Assembly: GCA_019648995.1 (NCBI GenBank) | Contig: BLXT01004298.1 | Coordinates: forward strand, 377,794-402,889 | From: Plakobranchus ocellatus | Taxonomy: Eukaryota; Mollusca; Gastropoda; Plakobranchidae | DNA: 25,096 nucleotides | Reading direction: 5' to 3' | Shown here: positions 1 to 11,308 of the stretch, piece by piece | How the letters are laid out: every line of letters begins with the position of its first letter | Numbering within the stretch: the first letter of the stretch is position 1 | Notes under the pieces: model-generated | Databases searched by the model: none | Told to the model about the DNA's origin: nothing | What the model saw: only the letters and a program-made list of their open reading frames with translations | Translations under genes and position numbers: made by a program

Positions 1-281
1 TGATTGAGGATATGCTGATCTTTTTTTTTGTCTTTTTTTTTTTTTTTTGGTTTAAGCGATATCTCAGGCTTGAAAAGAGAGAAAATTTTTTGTTGAACAT
101 TTTTAATAAAGTTGCTATTGGTCTCCCCCTAAATCTTCTTCTAAAACTAGTTAAATATGGCGTTATGGGCATCGTCTCACTCTTTCTTTTCAGCGTATAC
201 ATCCATAAAATGCAGATGGCTAACTAATTATAATATCCCTGTACATTTTTGTATTACATCATGCGTACTGTGCATGTAAAT

Positions 282-377
<96 letters not shown>
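282..377. repeat. Compound microsatellite (CA)n(TA)n
   Basis: About 13 CA units (282-308) run directly into about 35 TA units (308-377). The open frames across it on both strands encode only Thr-His or Tyr-Ile repeats and are artefacts. Confidence 0.97.
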
Positions 378-379
<2 letters not shown>

Positions 380-433
380 TCGTCATCAAAAACAGCAAGA
401 ACAAAAAAGAGCGAACGAAATTACCATAATAAG

Positions 434-463
434 CAAACAAAACAAAACAAAACAAAACAAAAA
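434..463. repeat. (AAAAC)n pentanucleotide repeat
   Basis: About five to six AAAAC units lie shortly after the CA/TA tract. Confidence 0.85.
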
Positions 464-1053
464 TCGAAAAAAAGGCTCTAATACCTTCAGATATGGTAAT
501 TACTAGTCAAATCTACTGCTCATTAAATTGGTGTTTTTCTCCTTTTACGAACAGATATTATTCTCAGGAAAAACATTTTTTATGCACCAAACTTTTGATG
601 CCATATTTTTTTTTTCGCTTTGCGAAATGTTAATATAGTTGTAGAGAAGTTTGTTGGATTTGTAAACTAAGCCCATAAACCTTTGTGGGCACCATGAACA
701 CATCCATATTTTTGTGAATTTTATAGGCGCCCCACAAAAATTGTGAAGCCGTTAAACTTTGGGTATGACAGAACATCGTCCGAGAAATAATGTTTAATTA
801 TTATATTAAATCAAAGATTGTTAATTAACTGCATTATTTCTACTGCCAGCCTTCATAAAATCCTGTGATTTGGGGATGCGCATGTTTTAAACCAATCAAA
901 GTTAAAGTTAAGAATTTTTGCCCGCCATAGAGCAGAGTATAATCTAGTTTGCCTTTCCCCAATTCTACATATCCAAGTCACATAGTGTTCTGAAGAAGGC
1001 TCACTTGGAAATCTTCATTTCAATTTTTATAATTTTTTTTCTTGTTTTAGCTT
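464..1053. other. No gene seen
   Basis: AT-rich sequence. The only structure noticed is a small TTTGTGGG / CCCACAAA inverted repeat between about 681 and 738. No convincing coding frame on either strand. Confidence 0.5.
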
Positions 1054-1084
1054 CTTTAACTTGTGCTTTGATAACAAGTTAAAG
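1054..1084. repeat. 11-bp perfect inverted repeat
   Basis: CTTTAACTTGT (1054-1064) and ACAAGTTAAAG (1074-1084) flank a 9-base spacer. The role is unknown. No T-run or gene end is attached. Confidence 0.8.
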
Positions 1085-1420
1085 ACACTAAAACTAGATA
1101 ATGAAAGATGCTTGGATGATGTGACCACGAACATTTTTTATTTTCGGTTTTACTGGAGCCATAATTTCCCAGCCAGATGGGCGTCTCTGCCCTAACCTTA
1201 GTACACGAGGAGCTGTAAAGAGACGATAAACCATAGAAAAAAGCCTGCAGATAAACACTGTGCTCTAGCCTCATTTTACGACAGACATTACATCACCTCT
1301 GCGTACATTGCATACTTGTCGCCTGATCTCTTAAGACATTTAGGTTTTAAAAAAAAATGAAACTCACAATGAATATAGGATTAAGATCGAATTGCTAATT
1401 AGCTATGTAAAGCCTCATCA

Positions 1421-1660
1421 TCAGGTACCTTGTCTGGAACAGACATTGGCGATCATGTTCATCCACTCATACCTATTCTCAGTTAGCCTTATAAAGTTGT
1501 TATTGCTACCCTTGCCTATTGCCCATGACTTAAGATTTTCAAAAAAAGTTATTCTCTGTCTACCTCTACTGCGTTTGCCTTCAATCTTTCCAGTGATTGC
1601 TAAGTGTTCTAAACCCTTATGTCGGCAAATATGGCCTAAAAACTGTAGTCGCCTCTGTCT
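1421..1660 (-). mobile_element. RTE-like LINE relic: C-terminal end of the reverse transcriptase ORF
   Basis: On the minus strand one open frame of 79 codons reads RRLQFLGHICR, a Lys/Arg-rich GKRSRGRQR motif, then a Leu/Trp-containing tail with an EWMNMIANV-like end, and TGA. An FGH-like start, a G-[KR]-x-x-x-GRQR basic box and an x-W-x-x-M-[VI]-ANV ending are the hallmark of the extreme C-terminus of RTE/BovB-type retrotransposon polyproteins. TGATGATGA directly after the sense end resembles the short tandem tail of RTE elements. Everything upstream (RT and endonuclease) is missing, so this is a 5'-truncated dead copy. Confidence 0.7.
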
Positions 1661-1698
1661 AATAGTTTTAATTAGTCAGAGGCAACTACAGTTTTTAG
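1636..1698. repeat. Near-perfect 63-nt hairpin at the edge of the LINE relic
   Basis: The 22-base arms 1636-1657 and 1677-1698 are complementary with one mismatch. After one T/T mismatch, five more bases pair (1659-1663 with 1671-1675) around a 7-base loop. The left arm is part of the LINE reading frame, and the right arm is its inverted copy. Confidence 0.9.
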
Positions 1699-1699
1699 T

Positions 1700-3691
1700 A
1701 AAGCCAACCCTACTATATTACATGTAGCTGTTACTAGTATTAAGAATTAAGAGCAGTTACTTTTTTTTCCTGTTTCTTTTTTTCAAAGCGATCTTTTGTA
1801 CTCGGAGTCTTATAGAATACTTCTATGAAAGAAGTCATTCCGCCTTTTATTTTTAAAAGATCCTATAAAATCAAAATTTCATGCCGATAAGAACCGCTTT
1901 CTTGTTCGCATGATATATATCCTCTTATTTCATGCTCTTTGAAAAAATAGAAAACTATCTTGTAATACAAGTTTTATCATAAACAGACCAAACAATAAAA
2001 CGATGATAAATAAATAACTTACAAAGTTCAATATTGCGTGTCTATTAAAATAAAACAGTTAACGACAGTCCCCAGATCACTAATTTATCACTTAAAATAA
2101 GTTATACAGTTTATGACCATGTAACTGTACCGTGCCCTGCCATTTTCAATGTTACAATCCATCTGGCGTTAGCAAAACTATGCACCGGACAAGATTAACT
2201 AACGTGCAACTTGACCTCTGGGATTATTTTGACACTTTTAAATTCTGTAATTTTTTTTTTTTAAATCTAGAATGAGGTATTATGTATTGGGCTATATGGA
2301 CTGGGGTTAGACTAGACTAGAATTTGAGGTAGACCTATCTCCATTTTGCGCTTAATTATAGGTCTAAAGCTATGAAAACTTTTTCCATGAAGAAAAATCT
2401 GAGTCAGCTTATCAATATCAATTTTCTTGTGTTTTCCTTTCCTTTTTTTTACGGGCGATGGAGAGTAATATTTATAATGTCCTTTTAATCAAGTTTGAAA
2501 ATTATGTGACCGTTTGATAAATGTGCACTGGATCATGTAAAGAGTCTAGATAGTGGGGGGCGGATCTTGTCGCTAGTGATAAGCCGGTATTGGACGTTGC
2601 TATGCAAAATCAAAGGGACATAAGCAGCCCAAACAAAATGTTTCATTGAAAAAATAATTCCTATTTATAACGGGAAAAGTCACGCTTCACTTTTACACCC
2701 GTACTTCAAATAGTTGGCGATACTTTAAGGGGAAAACTTTATACATTATTGATGAAGCCCACTCCAATTGCAGCAAAAATCGATGCCTTCAATATTTTTC
2801 ATAGAACACAATAAACAAAAATCGTGTATGGCTTTAGAAAAACAAAAAGAAAAATAATGATAGGCCACTGGGCAAAAAACACATTATTTCCCTTGATACT
2901 AAGGCCCAGCTTGTCGTTTCCGGTTTGAAATATTCCATTGGTTGTTGTTAAGGAGGTAGATCTAGCCGTTCAACCATAAATTGGAATCTTGTTCGTGACT
3001 AGATCTACGGCATATGTAAGTTTTCAAGCGCTTTACTCGCAAATTCAAGACGAACGGGATACCCAGGGATAGGCCCAAAGATTTCAAAGTCTAACTTTAT
3101 CAGCTACAGACAAAATGAACAGGTCGAAAGTCAAATTATAATGTAACTAGTGTCTTTCATTTTCGCTTGATATCTCCACAATTCTTCGCCCAGGCGACTT
3201 TTACATTTCAGCGGCAGTCGATGCATGATAGGTCATTTTGGCAGCAGCTGAGAAAGGTAGATTTAGAAGTCTTTGGGCCTGGCTGTTTTTCAATTTGTTA
3301 TATATAATGTATAGTTGATCTATATAAGCATGTAAAAGATACTCATGATGTAAAAAGAGACACATTTCCCCAGATTCATCTGATATTTCATAAGACTGTG
3401 TTGAATTCGAGGTGATAAACAAATACTTAGCTGCAATTTATCTGACAGTATTGTGAACTCTATAGGAGCTTGGCATGACTAAATGAGAGTGAAATTAGGA
3501 ATTTAAGGTTTTATTAAAGATTTCTCAGGCCTGCATTTTATCTAAATGCTAAATAATAAAGTAAACACACTTTTTAAACATATTTTGGGATATGTAAGCA
3601 TCCTGTTACTACACAATTACAGGTTGCCATTTGTTGTCAAAATTTTATCTAGATTCTCAAAGTTTGACTTCAACTCTAATTATGAGCAATA
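1700..3691. other. Upstream region of the THAP gene; no gene seen
   Basis: No conserved coding frame. It presumably includes the promoter and 5' UTR of the THAP gene, but no TATA box, initiator or splice acceptor can be assigned. Small inverted repeats occur at 2330-2338/2358-2366 and 2956-2965/2999-3008; the latter belongs to the GTAGATCTAG palindrome family that recurs in the window. Confidence 0.5.
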
Positions 3692-3938
3692 ATGGCACCA
3701 TGGGCAAGATGCTGCATAATAGGTTGCCAAGCAAGTTCACACAAAACAGACGGTACTAAAATTAAAAGTGCACCAAGATTTTTTGTCATCCCAAAAGTGA
3801 GGAAGAATGCAGGGGATCAAACCAAGGAGCTAACAACAAGACGACGGCTGGCTTGGATTTCTGCAATAAGAAGACCTGATGTTACTTTTGACAGAGTATC
3901 AACCGGTCTCCGTGTTTGCTCAAACCATTTTCACAAAG
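3692..3938 (+). CDS. Exon 1: THAP domain
   Basis: This exon encodes residues 1-82 plus one base. The C2CH pattern is visible: C7-x4-C12, then W55 within RRLAWISAIRRPD, then C76-x2-H79 followed by F80. The exon ends at AAAG before GTAAGC, a good donor, in phase 1. The start ATG at 3692 has A at -3 (ACCATGG), a good context. Any 5' non-coding exon or promoter upstream is not identifiable. Confidence 0.88.
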
Positions 3939-6900
3939 GTAAGCATCTGCTAAAACCACAAATATGCTACTGAAATAAACTCTGCACCAAGAAAAAAAAT
4001 TGAACACTTGAATCCAGGCAGATTGTGATCAGATCACCCATGGACCAGGTTAATCTCTTGATACATGTATAGACTAGAGTAGACGAGATCAGATCAACTG
4101 CTGCAAGTTCGTCTAGATCTAGATTCTAGCTTATTCTTACTTAAGATTTTAAATCTATAGGTCTTAGGCCTCTCTGATAATGTATAATTTTAATTAAATT
4201 AGAATATGTACATGCATTATATGGTTGCATGTTTCTGGTAGATAAACATGAGTCTAGACTTAGAACTAAAGATCTGAGTTCTAGATTTCTAGTCAACTGC
4301 ACACACCTCCCACTTGCACTCTTGATGTGGACTGATATAGGTCTATGTAGAATGAATAAAGGTTAGTTCATATTTGCTTTGTAAGTTAAAATTCCTGTCA
4401 AAATCAGTGTTCCCAGGATGCGGGGAGGAGTGTTCCCAAAAGCAATTGTTTTGATTTCAAGTCAGAATCAAAAAGCCCAAAAGGGTAGCATTCCAATCAA
4501 GTTACATTTGTAATGATTACACCTAAACAGTCAGACAATATGCTAGTACTTCAACAATCATTCTTGATGTCCATCTACTACAATGAAAACCAGAAAAGGA
4601 AGAAAAAAAAATTTATTTTGTTTTTGAAGGTATTCCAAAAGGAACACATTGGATTTAATTGTCAACAATATCTATTCAAAATGCATTTCAAGTTTTTGTA
4701 GTGGTTCATAACAAGAAACGCATGGAAGATAGAAAAAAAAAAAAAGAAAATATTAAGTCAATGAAGGGGATGTAACATTGTTTTATAGCAAGTTTCATGG
4801 GCAAAATGCACATTTTCATCCCATAAAGTTGAATAGTATAATAGTGACCATAATTTTTCTTGTGCATCCAGCATTATTAAAAGTAGAAAGACCTACAAAT
4901 GTAAGAATCTATAAATAATATTGCCTGTAATTATAAAAAAAAAATGCCACCATAACATATTTGTACTGTTTCTGTTCCTGTTCAATGACAGTAATCACTT
5001 TCAGTGTCAGTTTCAGGTTTTAAAGCAAGCTATATGTATGCCTTTCACAAAAATCAATGACAGAATGTTTATTTTGTCCACCCAACTCTTCTGTTTTTAT
5101 ATTCAAGGAGCCCCAGCATATGAAAGGATGGAAAGCGATCCTGACTGGGTGCCCTCACTAAATCTTGGCCATGGGGAGGTGAAGCCAGCAAGTGCTAATC
5201 GCCATTCCAGACGTCAGCGGAGATCTGCATTGCCAGCTGTAAGATATAACAGATATGATTAAATATCTACAAATAGAATCATTCAGAATGGGCCAGTTCG
5301 GATGTCTCTGGGAAGACAGTGATCTTGGTCTAGATTGATATCTAAATCATACAGAATTAAATAGATCCAATAAGTTTAGATGATTAATTAAAATAAAGTA
5401 AAATAAAAAGAACGGTCAGAATATTAAACTTATTAATCACACTTACCTTTGTCACTATCGATAGTCGATAGGTCTGTGTATCTCTATATCGTGCACCTGA
5501 CCGATTGTAAACTACATACATGTGGGCCACTAGGGACTGTCATTCTTGAACTGGATCCAAAATGTAATAACTTTGGCAAAGTACAAGATAGTTAACTATA
5601 TCCCCATATGTCATCGGTAGGATTAGCTGTCAGTCCATTGACCATAATTGTTTTTTGTCGGCACTGTACGGATCAAAACCATTCACACTTTCAAGTTTAG
5701 ACAAGTATCATTGTTTGTGTACTGCATTTAAATGTGATACATACTCAGTGTATGTTTTTTATTTTTGGATGCAATTTTTTGGTCCTGGCAGGGTAGGTAA
5801 AGATAGAATCTAAATGGAAGTACAGCAAATTTATCCTGTTGAACAGAAAAGACGCTAACCCATGCTTATTCAGTCATAATATCTTTGTTGTTGCTAGGGT
5901 GGCAATCACTGATAACCGAGGTAGTAACTCTAAGTTATCTTTTGAAATCGTACTCTCAATATTTGTAATCTCAACAATTCTTTGTTGAAAGGCTTAGAAT
6001 CTTTTCAGTTTCACCAGTTTTAGAGTGATGAAGCATAAGTGCTGATGTGAACCTAAACCAAACTATTAGTTGATATTAGCAGGTTTATTGTAGGCTGAAA
6101 GAGCCAAACACACACACACACACACACACACAAACCACTTTCACTTTATTTTAGTATTTCATGATTACTGCAAGCAAACCTAGACCCTTTTAAAATTGTT
6201 TCCACCTAGCCATCTCCCGCCTCCCCTCATCCACACTCTCCATAATCTGGCAGCCCTCCCTTCTCTCATCCCTCACTAATTCAAGAATGATTTGTTCTAA
6301 AGAAGTCACATGTAATAGGTAATGCCAAGACTTTAATAAAAAGTTTCTGTACCGGTACCTTTAAAAATGAAAGAGATCAAAATTTATGTACATGTAGTGT
6401 AAGATATGTATTCAGCAGTTATAAAAAAAACAAATGTATTTTTAGGCTCAGCCTGATCAAAGGTTGTGTATTATTTGCGCATTGACATGCACATGTTTTA
6501 CATGAATGTATTTATTTTTATATTGTTAACTTTTATACCTTGATCTTTCCCTACTCTCTCCTTTTGCTGAAGCCTGAACTTTGCGAAGACAGAGACGAGA
6601 CAAGTAAGAGGGCAACCGCGTCATATGGTAGGTAATTATTTAAATTTTTTTTCAATTCAGCTAGGCAGCGCACATAAATTTTGCCTGTATTGGGTTTAAC
6701 ACAAAGTTTAAAAAAAAAAAAACTTAATTGATTGATAACAGCCAATTTTTTTGTATCCAAAAAACACCATACGGCAGATATATTGGCTATAATTTTAGGC
6801 GGTATGAGCAGAAATTTAAAATCTACCCTTGAAATCTCCGTCTTTAATTAAATCTAAAATTCCTTTGGCAACTTCCGATGGTTGTTCTAAAATAGGAAAG

Positions 6901-9900
6901 TGCCTGAAAGGATAAATTTACGCTTTTTAAATATTCAAATGCTTATTTCTGGGCACAGAATTCAGATATGTGTATTCAGATTTCATACAGTTTATCAATA
7001 ATTTAAAAGTTCAATATGCAAGTTGTGCCTCATTTGACCATTCTCAAGACAATGGAAGTTATGTACAGAGTTTTTAAAACATGTTTTTAATGGTATACAA
7101 GGGACAATTTGAACCATGAGATGTGATAGCTAGTGAGTCGAGGGTAGCATTCTCCACCAATGATTGTTTGTTTACAACTGATATTTTTTTTTTATACTGA
7201 GATGAGGACCCATAAAATAAGCTAAGCATCCCTCAGGGACACATATTTCAAAGGTGGATTCATAAGGAGAAAGGGGAGGGGAGGTGAGAAAGGCAGAGAA
7301 GCTTGTGTTATTGGTGAAATGAAACTCTGAAATGAGTTAGTAATGTATTCTTTCAAGAATATTTTAAAGAGGATTTTTATTGCACTTTGCATAACAGAAT
7401 TTTTTAAAAATTCTTTGAAACATCAATGTGGATTAAGGAAACAAATGCTCCATATGTTCCTCTTTTAAAAAGTAAAGTGGGTCCCACACTTAGTCCAAGC
7501 GTCAGGGAACCAGGAGTAGGGTCCAGATTGTTCTTGGCATTCATGGCATTATGAGGTAGTTTGCCATTACTTTCCTCGCTGCCTTTACTTTACCCATTTT
7601 AGTGCCGGATGGACACAGAGGGCCAATGAAAAATGACTTGGCCCAGATTGGGGTTCAAACCTCGGACCTTTGACTGGGTAGCCAACTGCCCACCAGATGA
7701 GCCACCGCTCCCCCACCATTCCTCTATAACAAAAGGTTAAAACATACTGGGAAGTAAATTAATGTGCTCCATTCTGAATATTTACTACTGTGAAACAGTT
7801 TGTCGCTTAATGAGTTCACTTAAAATGAAATGATGACATCAAAGTTCATGTGTTAAAATGAAAGTTCTTTTTTTTATGTAGATTATGAGAGTTGTATCAC
7901 AAAATGCATTTTATGTAATTTTCATATTGCATATTAATTTTATGTATGGAAACTATTTTTTTTTTTTTGACTACGCTGCTACAAAAATCCAAATTGTCAG
8001 CATCAAAAGCTCATAGCTATTTGGCGTAGGAAAATTTGCAAGGCAGTAAAAAAAGAAAAAACTCTAGTTTTTGCGCTTTTTCTCAGCTGTTTGGGAATTG
8101 CATAGTTTTGAAAACAATATTGATATGAAGTTCTGTGAACTACTTTATCAATGACTTGTTTTTTTAAAAAAGTGTTTGTTTTAACAGGAAGCAGCTATAA
8201 AAGGTCACAGCAAAGCGATGAAAAGCTCACTGGCTCTGAACAAAAGAAGAGAAGGAAAGCGTCAAAAAGCAGTGAGTTTTGAAAAAAACCACAATTTGTA
8301 CAATTGACTCACCTTTTCTCAGCTTGCTGTCAATGCGCTTTTATAATTGATTAAAAGAAAACTCAGGAACAAGAATTTACAAATTTTTGAAATTTTCCCA
8401 ATCTTTAGTCATGGAGATTTGCGTGAAATAGATTTCACAATATTTTAGAGACAGGGTTAGAAAATTAAACTATCAGAACGAATCAGAAGTCTTTGTTCAA
8501 ATTTCTAACATTGTATGTTGTGGAAGGGGGAGAACTTGTAAAACCGTAACTCCTGTCTAAATATTGTAGAGTGATGTCACACTATCACAGCAATGGCTGT
8601 AGAGGAAAAGTTCCTCATGTTGAGCAACATTTGCTAAATTAATGTATGGCATCAAACACTAATAGTTCCCCTTAAAATTGAGTTTGTTTTGTCTGTGTAC
8701 TGTTGGAGCCATGTTAAAAGCAGAACATTTTTATATACTACTGTTTTGTTGATTTTTGTTCCTGTTAGTTTAAGTCTGTTCCTGTTAGTTTAAGTTGGTG
8801 GATGTCTTTTCTATGAGTGAAAGTAATGGACTAATCATAACTTAAACTAAAAACTTTGTTTGTAACACCTGTTTCAGCCCAAAACTTCTCATATTGAGCT
8901 TCCATTTTACATTGCTTTCTTCAGTCTAGCTATTTTAAGGAGAACTTTCACTCTGCACTGCTATTTTTAGAAGGCTAAGAAAATTTAGGTGGTTTATGAG
9001 AGAATTCAGAGCATAAAGTTAGGATTACTGGGTAATTGCCAAATTGTTAGATGGAGTAATGATTTTTTGGTAACATAATTTTATTTTGACAAAGATCTGA
9101 ACCTAACTTTTGTGTAAGTTTATACCGGTTTTGATAAGATTGTCTAAATGGCAAATCTAAGTCATTCCATTCATTGTATAGAATTTCTTTTATCCTATTT
9201 TTACCCTCAATTTTCTATTCCTCCAGCAGACTTTACAAGCGTATCCATGGCTGGAATGGCAGGTCAAGAAAGGACTTTAAATCTTTATTTACAAACAGAG
9301 CTTCAAATGCATTGTCAAGACTTGGATGAGAATATTACAATGCAACTGAACTGTGATAGTGATACAGATGATAGTATGGATGCATCTGGCAATACAGATG
9401 ATAGTATCGACACATCTAGCTATCCCATCAGTGAATATTCTTGGAACTTAGTAAAACCTGAGCCCAAACTCCCAAGTGAAAATGTAAACCAGAACTGCAA
9501 CACATCGAGCGCTCACCCAGTACAGTTGTTTAGCAAAGCTGACCTTATGGCATTACAATCTAAACAAACAGAGAACAGTTGCAGCACAACGACAATTAAA
9601 CCATGTTCAAGAGTTTCTGTATGTGACTCAGCTGATAAGTTATTGGCAGACAATAGGACTCAACAGTCTCAAGATAGTAGCACTCTCACGCGACCTTTCA
9701 TTCAGTTCACATCAGAGGTCACTCATAGTATAGACCAAGAGTTTTCAGTTGCTGAACAAAATAAATTTTCTAACGCTTCAAGTATCCAACCTATGCATGA
9801 TGAGGCTGGCCAAGAATTTGCTTGTGAGGAAATGTGTTCTGTGTCAGAATTGGTGGCTTTTGCCACATCTGCTCAGCCATTTTTTGGCTTGCCTGAAAGC

Positions 9901-10920
9901 AGCAAAAGCAATACAGGTATTTCTTCTTTACTTCCACCTACTCACTTAAACCATGCCACAGAAAGACTGTCTGTTGCAAACTCTTCACAGGAGAAAACCA
10001 AACCAAGTTCAGTTGTGCAGGGAAAAGACACTCAACTAGGCAAGCGTAAGAAGAAAATTGGGTTTGTTGCCCCTCAAGCAACCATGCTTGAAGTAAATAA
10101 ACAAATTAAACTTTCAGGCAAACGTCGCAGGCCTGTTGTGTTATTAATTCCCCCTGAATTGATTTCAAGCATACAAAATGGGAAAAATGTTCAAAAAAAC
10201 AAAGCACACCATCAGGGATTAACTAAAAAAAGTGAAGCACCAATATTTGGATGCAAAAACAAGAAAAATGAGTTCTTGCCTTATGGTTTCTGTGACAGAA
10301 ACATTGCGCCTGTGATTTTCTCTTGTGAAGTGTGTGGGAAAAGATTTGAGAGAGTCCAACTATTAGAAGAGCATCGAATCATACATCGTCCTATCATTAA
10401 TTGTTACAAATGTGGCGTTAATTTTTTAGATGTTCGCAGTGCGATTCGGCATAAATCAACTCACTTTACTCTACCTAGGAAGTACATGTGCCATATTTGT
10501 AAAGAAAACTTCAGAACCTACTTTTGCCTGATGTCTCACTACAAAGTACACTCGGAAGGAGAATCTCATCTTTGTCAAATCTGCGGAAAAGTTTTCAAGT
10601 CCAGGCTACACCTGAGTAACCATATTTTTGTGCAGCACGAGGGGGGAAGTCTGGCAAAATCTTACATGTGTGAGGAGTGTGGGAAAGTTTTGAAGTCGAG
10701 GAATAAATTCAGGATTCACTTGCTGAATCATAAGGGCATAAAGCTTTACACGTGTCGATACTGTGGAAAACAGTTGTCCACACCGAGTGGATTTCAGGGC
10801 CATCTCTTGGCTCATCAAGGGCCACCTCAGTTCAAATGTGATCTTTGTGACAAGGCTTACTATATTAAAACTAATCTGAAAAATCACAGGAAAGATAAAC
10901 ACGGAGTTGCTCTACGTTAA
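3692..10920 (+). CDS. THAP domain plus seven C2H2 zinc-finger protein (five-exon model)
   Basis: This is a probable nuclear DNA-binding transcription regulator. The model joins 3692-3938, 5108-5238, 6573-6603, 8188-8271 and 9227-10920 (2187 bases, 728 residues plus stop), and all phases agree. Residues 1-90 form a THAP domain with zinc ligands C7, C12, C76 and H79 and the conserved W55. Next come a DPDWVPSLNLG segment typical of THAP proteins, a basic linker, a Ser/Thr/Asp-rich middle, basic nuclear-localisation-like patches (436-441 and 462-467), and seven C2H2 fingers at 529-723. The finger linkers are not the classic TGEKP type. THAP domains read DNA through a C2CH zinc module; a combination with C2H2 fingers is uncommon, and no target is inferable. 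The start codon gives the usual short THAP leader before the first cysteine. Exon 3 is the least certain part. I cannot name an orthologue. Confidence 0.82.
5108..5238 (+). CDS. Exon 2: end of THAP module and basic linker
   Basis: The acceptor is TTCAAG at 5102-5107, after a T-rich tract. The first two bases complete a glycine codon with the G from exon 1. The product reads GAPAYERMESDPDWVPSLNLG and then a basic NRHSRRQRRS stretch. The DPDWVPSLNLG phrase is what usually follows the CxxHF of THAP proteins, so the junction is well supported. The donor is GCT before GTAAGA, in phase 0. Confidence 0.85.
6108..6132. repeat. (CA)n microsatellite in intron 2 of the THAP gene
   Basis: About 12 uninterrupted CA units, far from either splice site. 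Confidence 0.95.
6573..6603 (+). CDS. Exon 3: inferred 31-base microexon
   Basis: This exon is proposed because exon 2 ends in phase 0 while the zinc-finger exon needs phase 1. The segment has a long pyrimidine tract just upstream (6545-6566), AG at 6571-6572 and a strong GTAAGAG donor. It encodes PELCEDRDET plus one base. Its 31 bases shift phase 0 to phase 1, exactly as needed. The acceptor has A at -3 (GAAG), which is weaker than CAG. Without this exon the frame fails in exon 5. Confidence 0.55.
7464..7718 (-). mobile_element. SINE-A copy 1 (tRNA-derived), in intron 3 of the THAP gene
   Basis: On the minus strand this begins with a tRNA-like head (AGCGGTGGCTC, then a GGTTTGAACCCC B-box) and runs through a shared body to GGGACCCAC. 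It aligns along its whole length with 19900-20162 in the opposite orientation. The flanks carry a matching TTCCTCT at 7457-7463 and 7719-7725, a probable 7-bp target-site duplication. A short A/T-rich 3' tail lies at 7464-7476. Confidence 0.88.
8188..8271 (+). CDS. Exon 4: basic linker
   Basis: The acceptor is TTTTAACAG and the donor is GTGAGT. The exon is 84 bases, so it keeps phase. In the phase set by the microexon it encodes a Ser/Lys/Arg-rich segment ending EQKKRRKASKS, a likely nuclear localisation signal. It is also open in the phase it would have without exon 3, giving a different basic peptide. Confidence 0.7.
8759..8798. repeat. 20-bp tandem duplication in intron 4 of the THAP gene
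   Basis: TTCCTGTTAGTTTAAGTCTG is followed by a second copy differing in its last bases. ACTTAAACTAA at 8840-8850 is an inverted copy of part of it. Confidence 0.8.
9227..10920 (+). CDS. Exon 5: acidic Ser/Thr region and seven C2H2 fingers
   Basis: The reading frame stays open for about 1.7 kb to TAA at 10918-10920. The acceptor is CTCCAG at 9221-9226 after a strong pyrimidine tract; CAG three bases later would also fit and would lose one codon. The middle region is rich in Ser, Thr, Asp and Gln with no recognised domain. Fingers are at residues 529-551, 555-577, 584-606, 612-635, 644-666, 672-694 and 700-723; fingers 4 and 7 have four residues between their histidines. The open frame extends upstream to an ATG at 9148, but that part reads through the intron's pyrimidine tract and is unlikely to be coding. 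Confidence 0.88.
9364..9423 (+). repeat. In-frame 30-bp tandem duplication in exon 5
   Basis: Units 9364-9393 and 9394-9423 share ACAGATGATAGTAT and CATCT blocks. They encode TDDSMDASGN followed by TDDSIDTSSY (residues 211-230), adding acidic/serine CK2-like sites. Confidence 0.85.
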
Positions 10921-11125
10921 ATCAGTTCAGTGATGTGGACTTTTTTTCCCTGATTGAAGTAAATTTGATTTTTATTATTGCTGAAAATATGAGATTCTCT
11001 AAGTTTTGTTCCTTTCATCAAATCTTTGTGTTTTTCAGTTTCGTCTCGCAGTGCAATATTTCATACCTCCTGCTGCATTTATTTAGATAGATGTATCTGA
11101 GGCTTTTGTCTGTTATTGATCTCTC

Positions 11126-11145
11126 AATAAACTTAGGCAAATAAA
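11126..11145 (+). terminator. Poly(A) signals of the THAP/zinc-finger gene
   Basis: Two AATAAA hexamers (11126-11131 and 11140-11145) lie about 206 bases after the stop codon, followed by a GT-rich stretch near 11154-11172. This is a plausible 3' end for a short 3' UTR. Later AATAAA motifs exist near 13240, so a longer 3' UTR cannot be excluded. Confidence 0.6.
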
Positions 11146-11308
11146 TTAAAGAAAGTGATCTCTTTGGTTACACACCATACTGTTAAGATGCAACATATCA
11201 AAGTGACTGGTCCCTGCAAGCCTATAGATGCTTTTTGACCCATTATCTACTGTCTTGACATTTTTCTCTTTTGTCTTTTTTTCCCTGCATCTTTTTCAAG
11301 GATGCAGG

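Noticed and set aside
228..506. Open frames on both strands across the CA/TA tract
   Set aside because: They encode only microsatellite dipeptide repeats and AT-rich flanks.
3201..3422. 73-codon minus-strand open frame upstream of the THAP gene
   Set aside because: Short, no motif, and no supporting gene structure.
9148..9226. Upstream ATG extending the zinc-finger frame
   Set aside because: The stretch contains the intron's pyrimidine tract and an excellent acceptor, and the THAP exons provide the real N-terminus.
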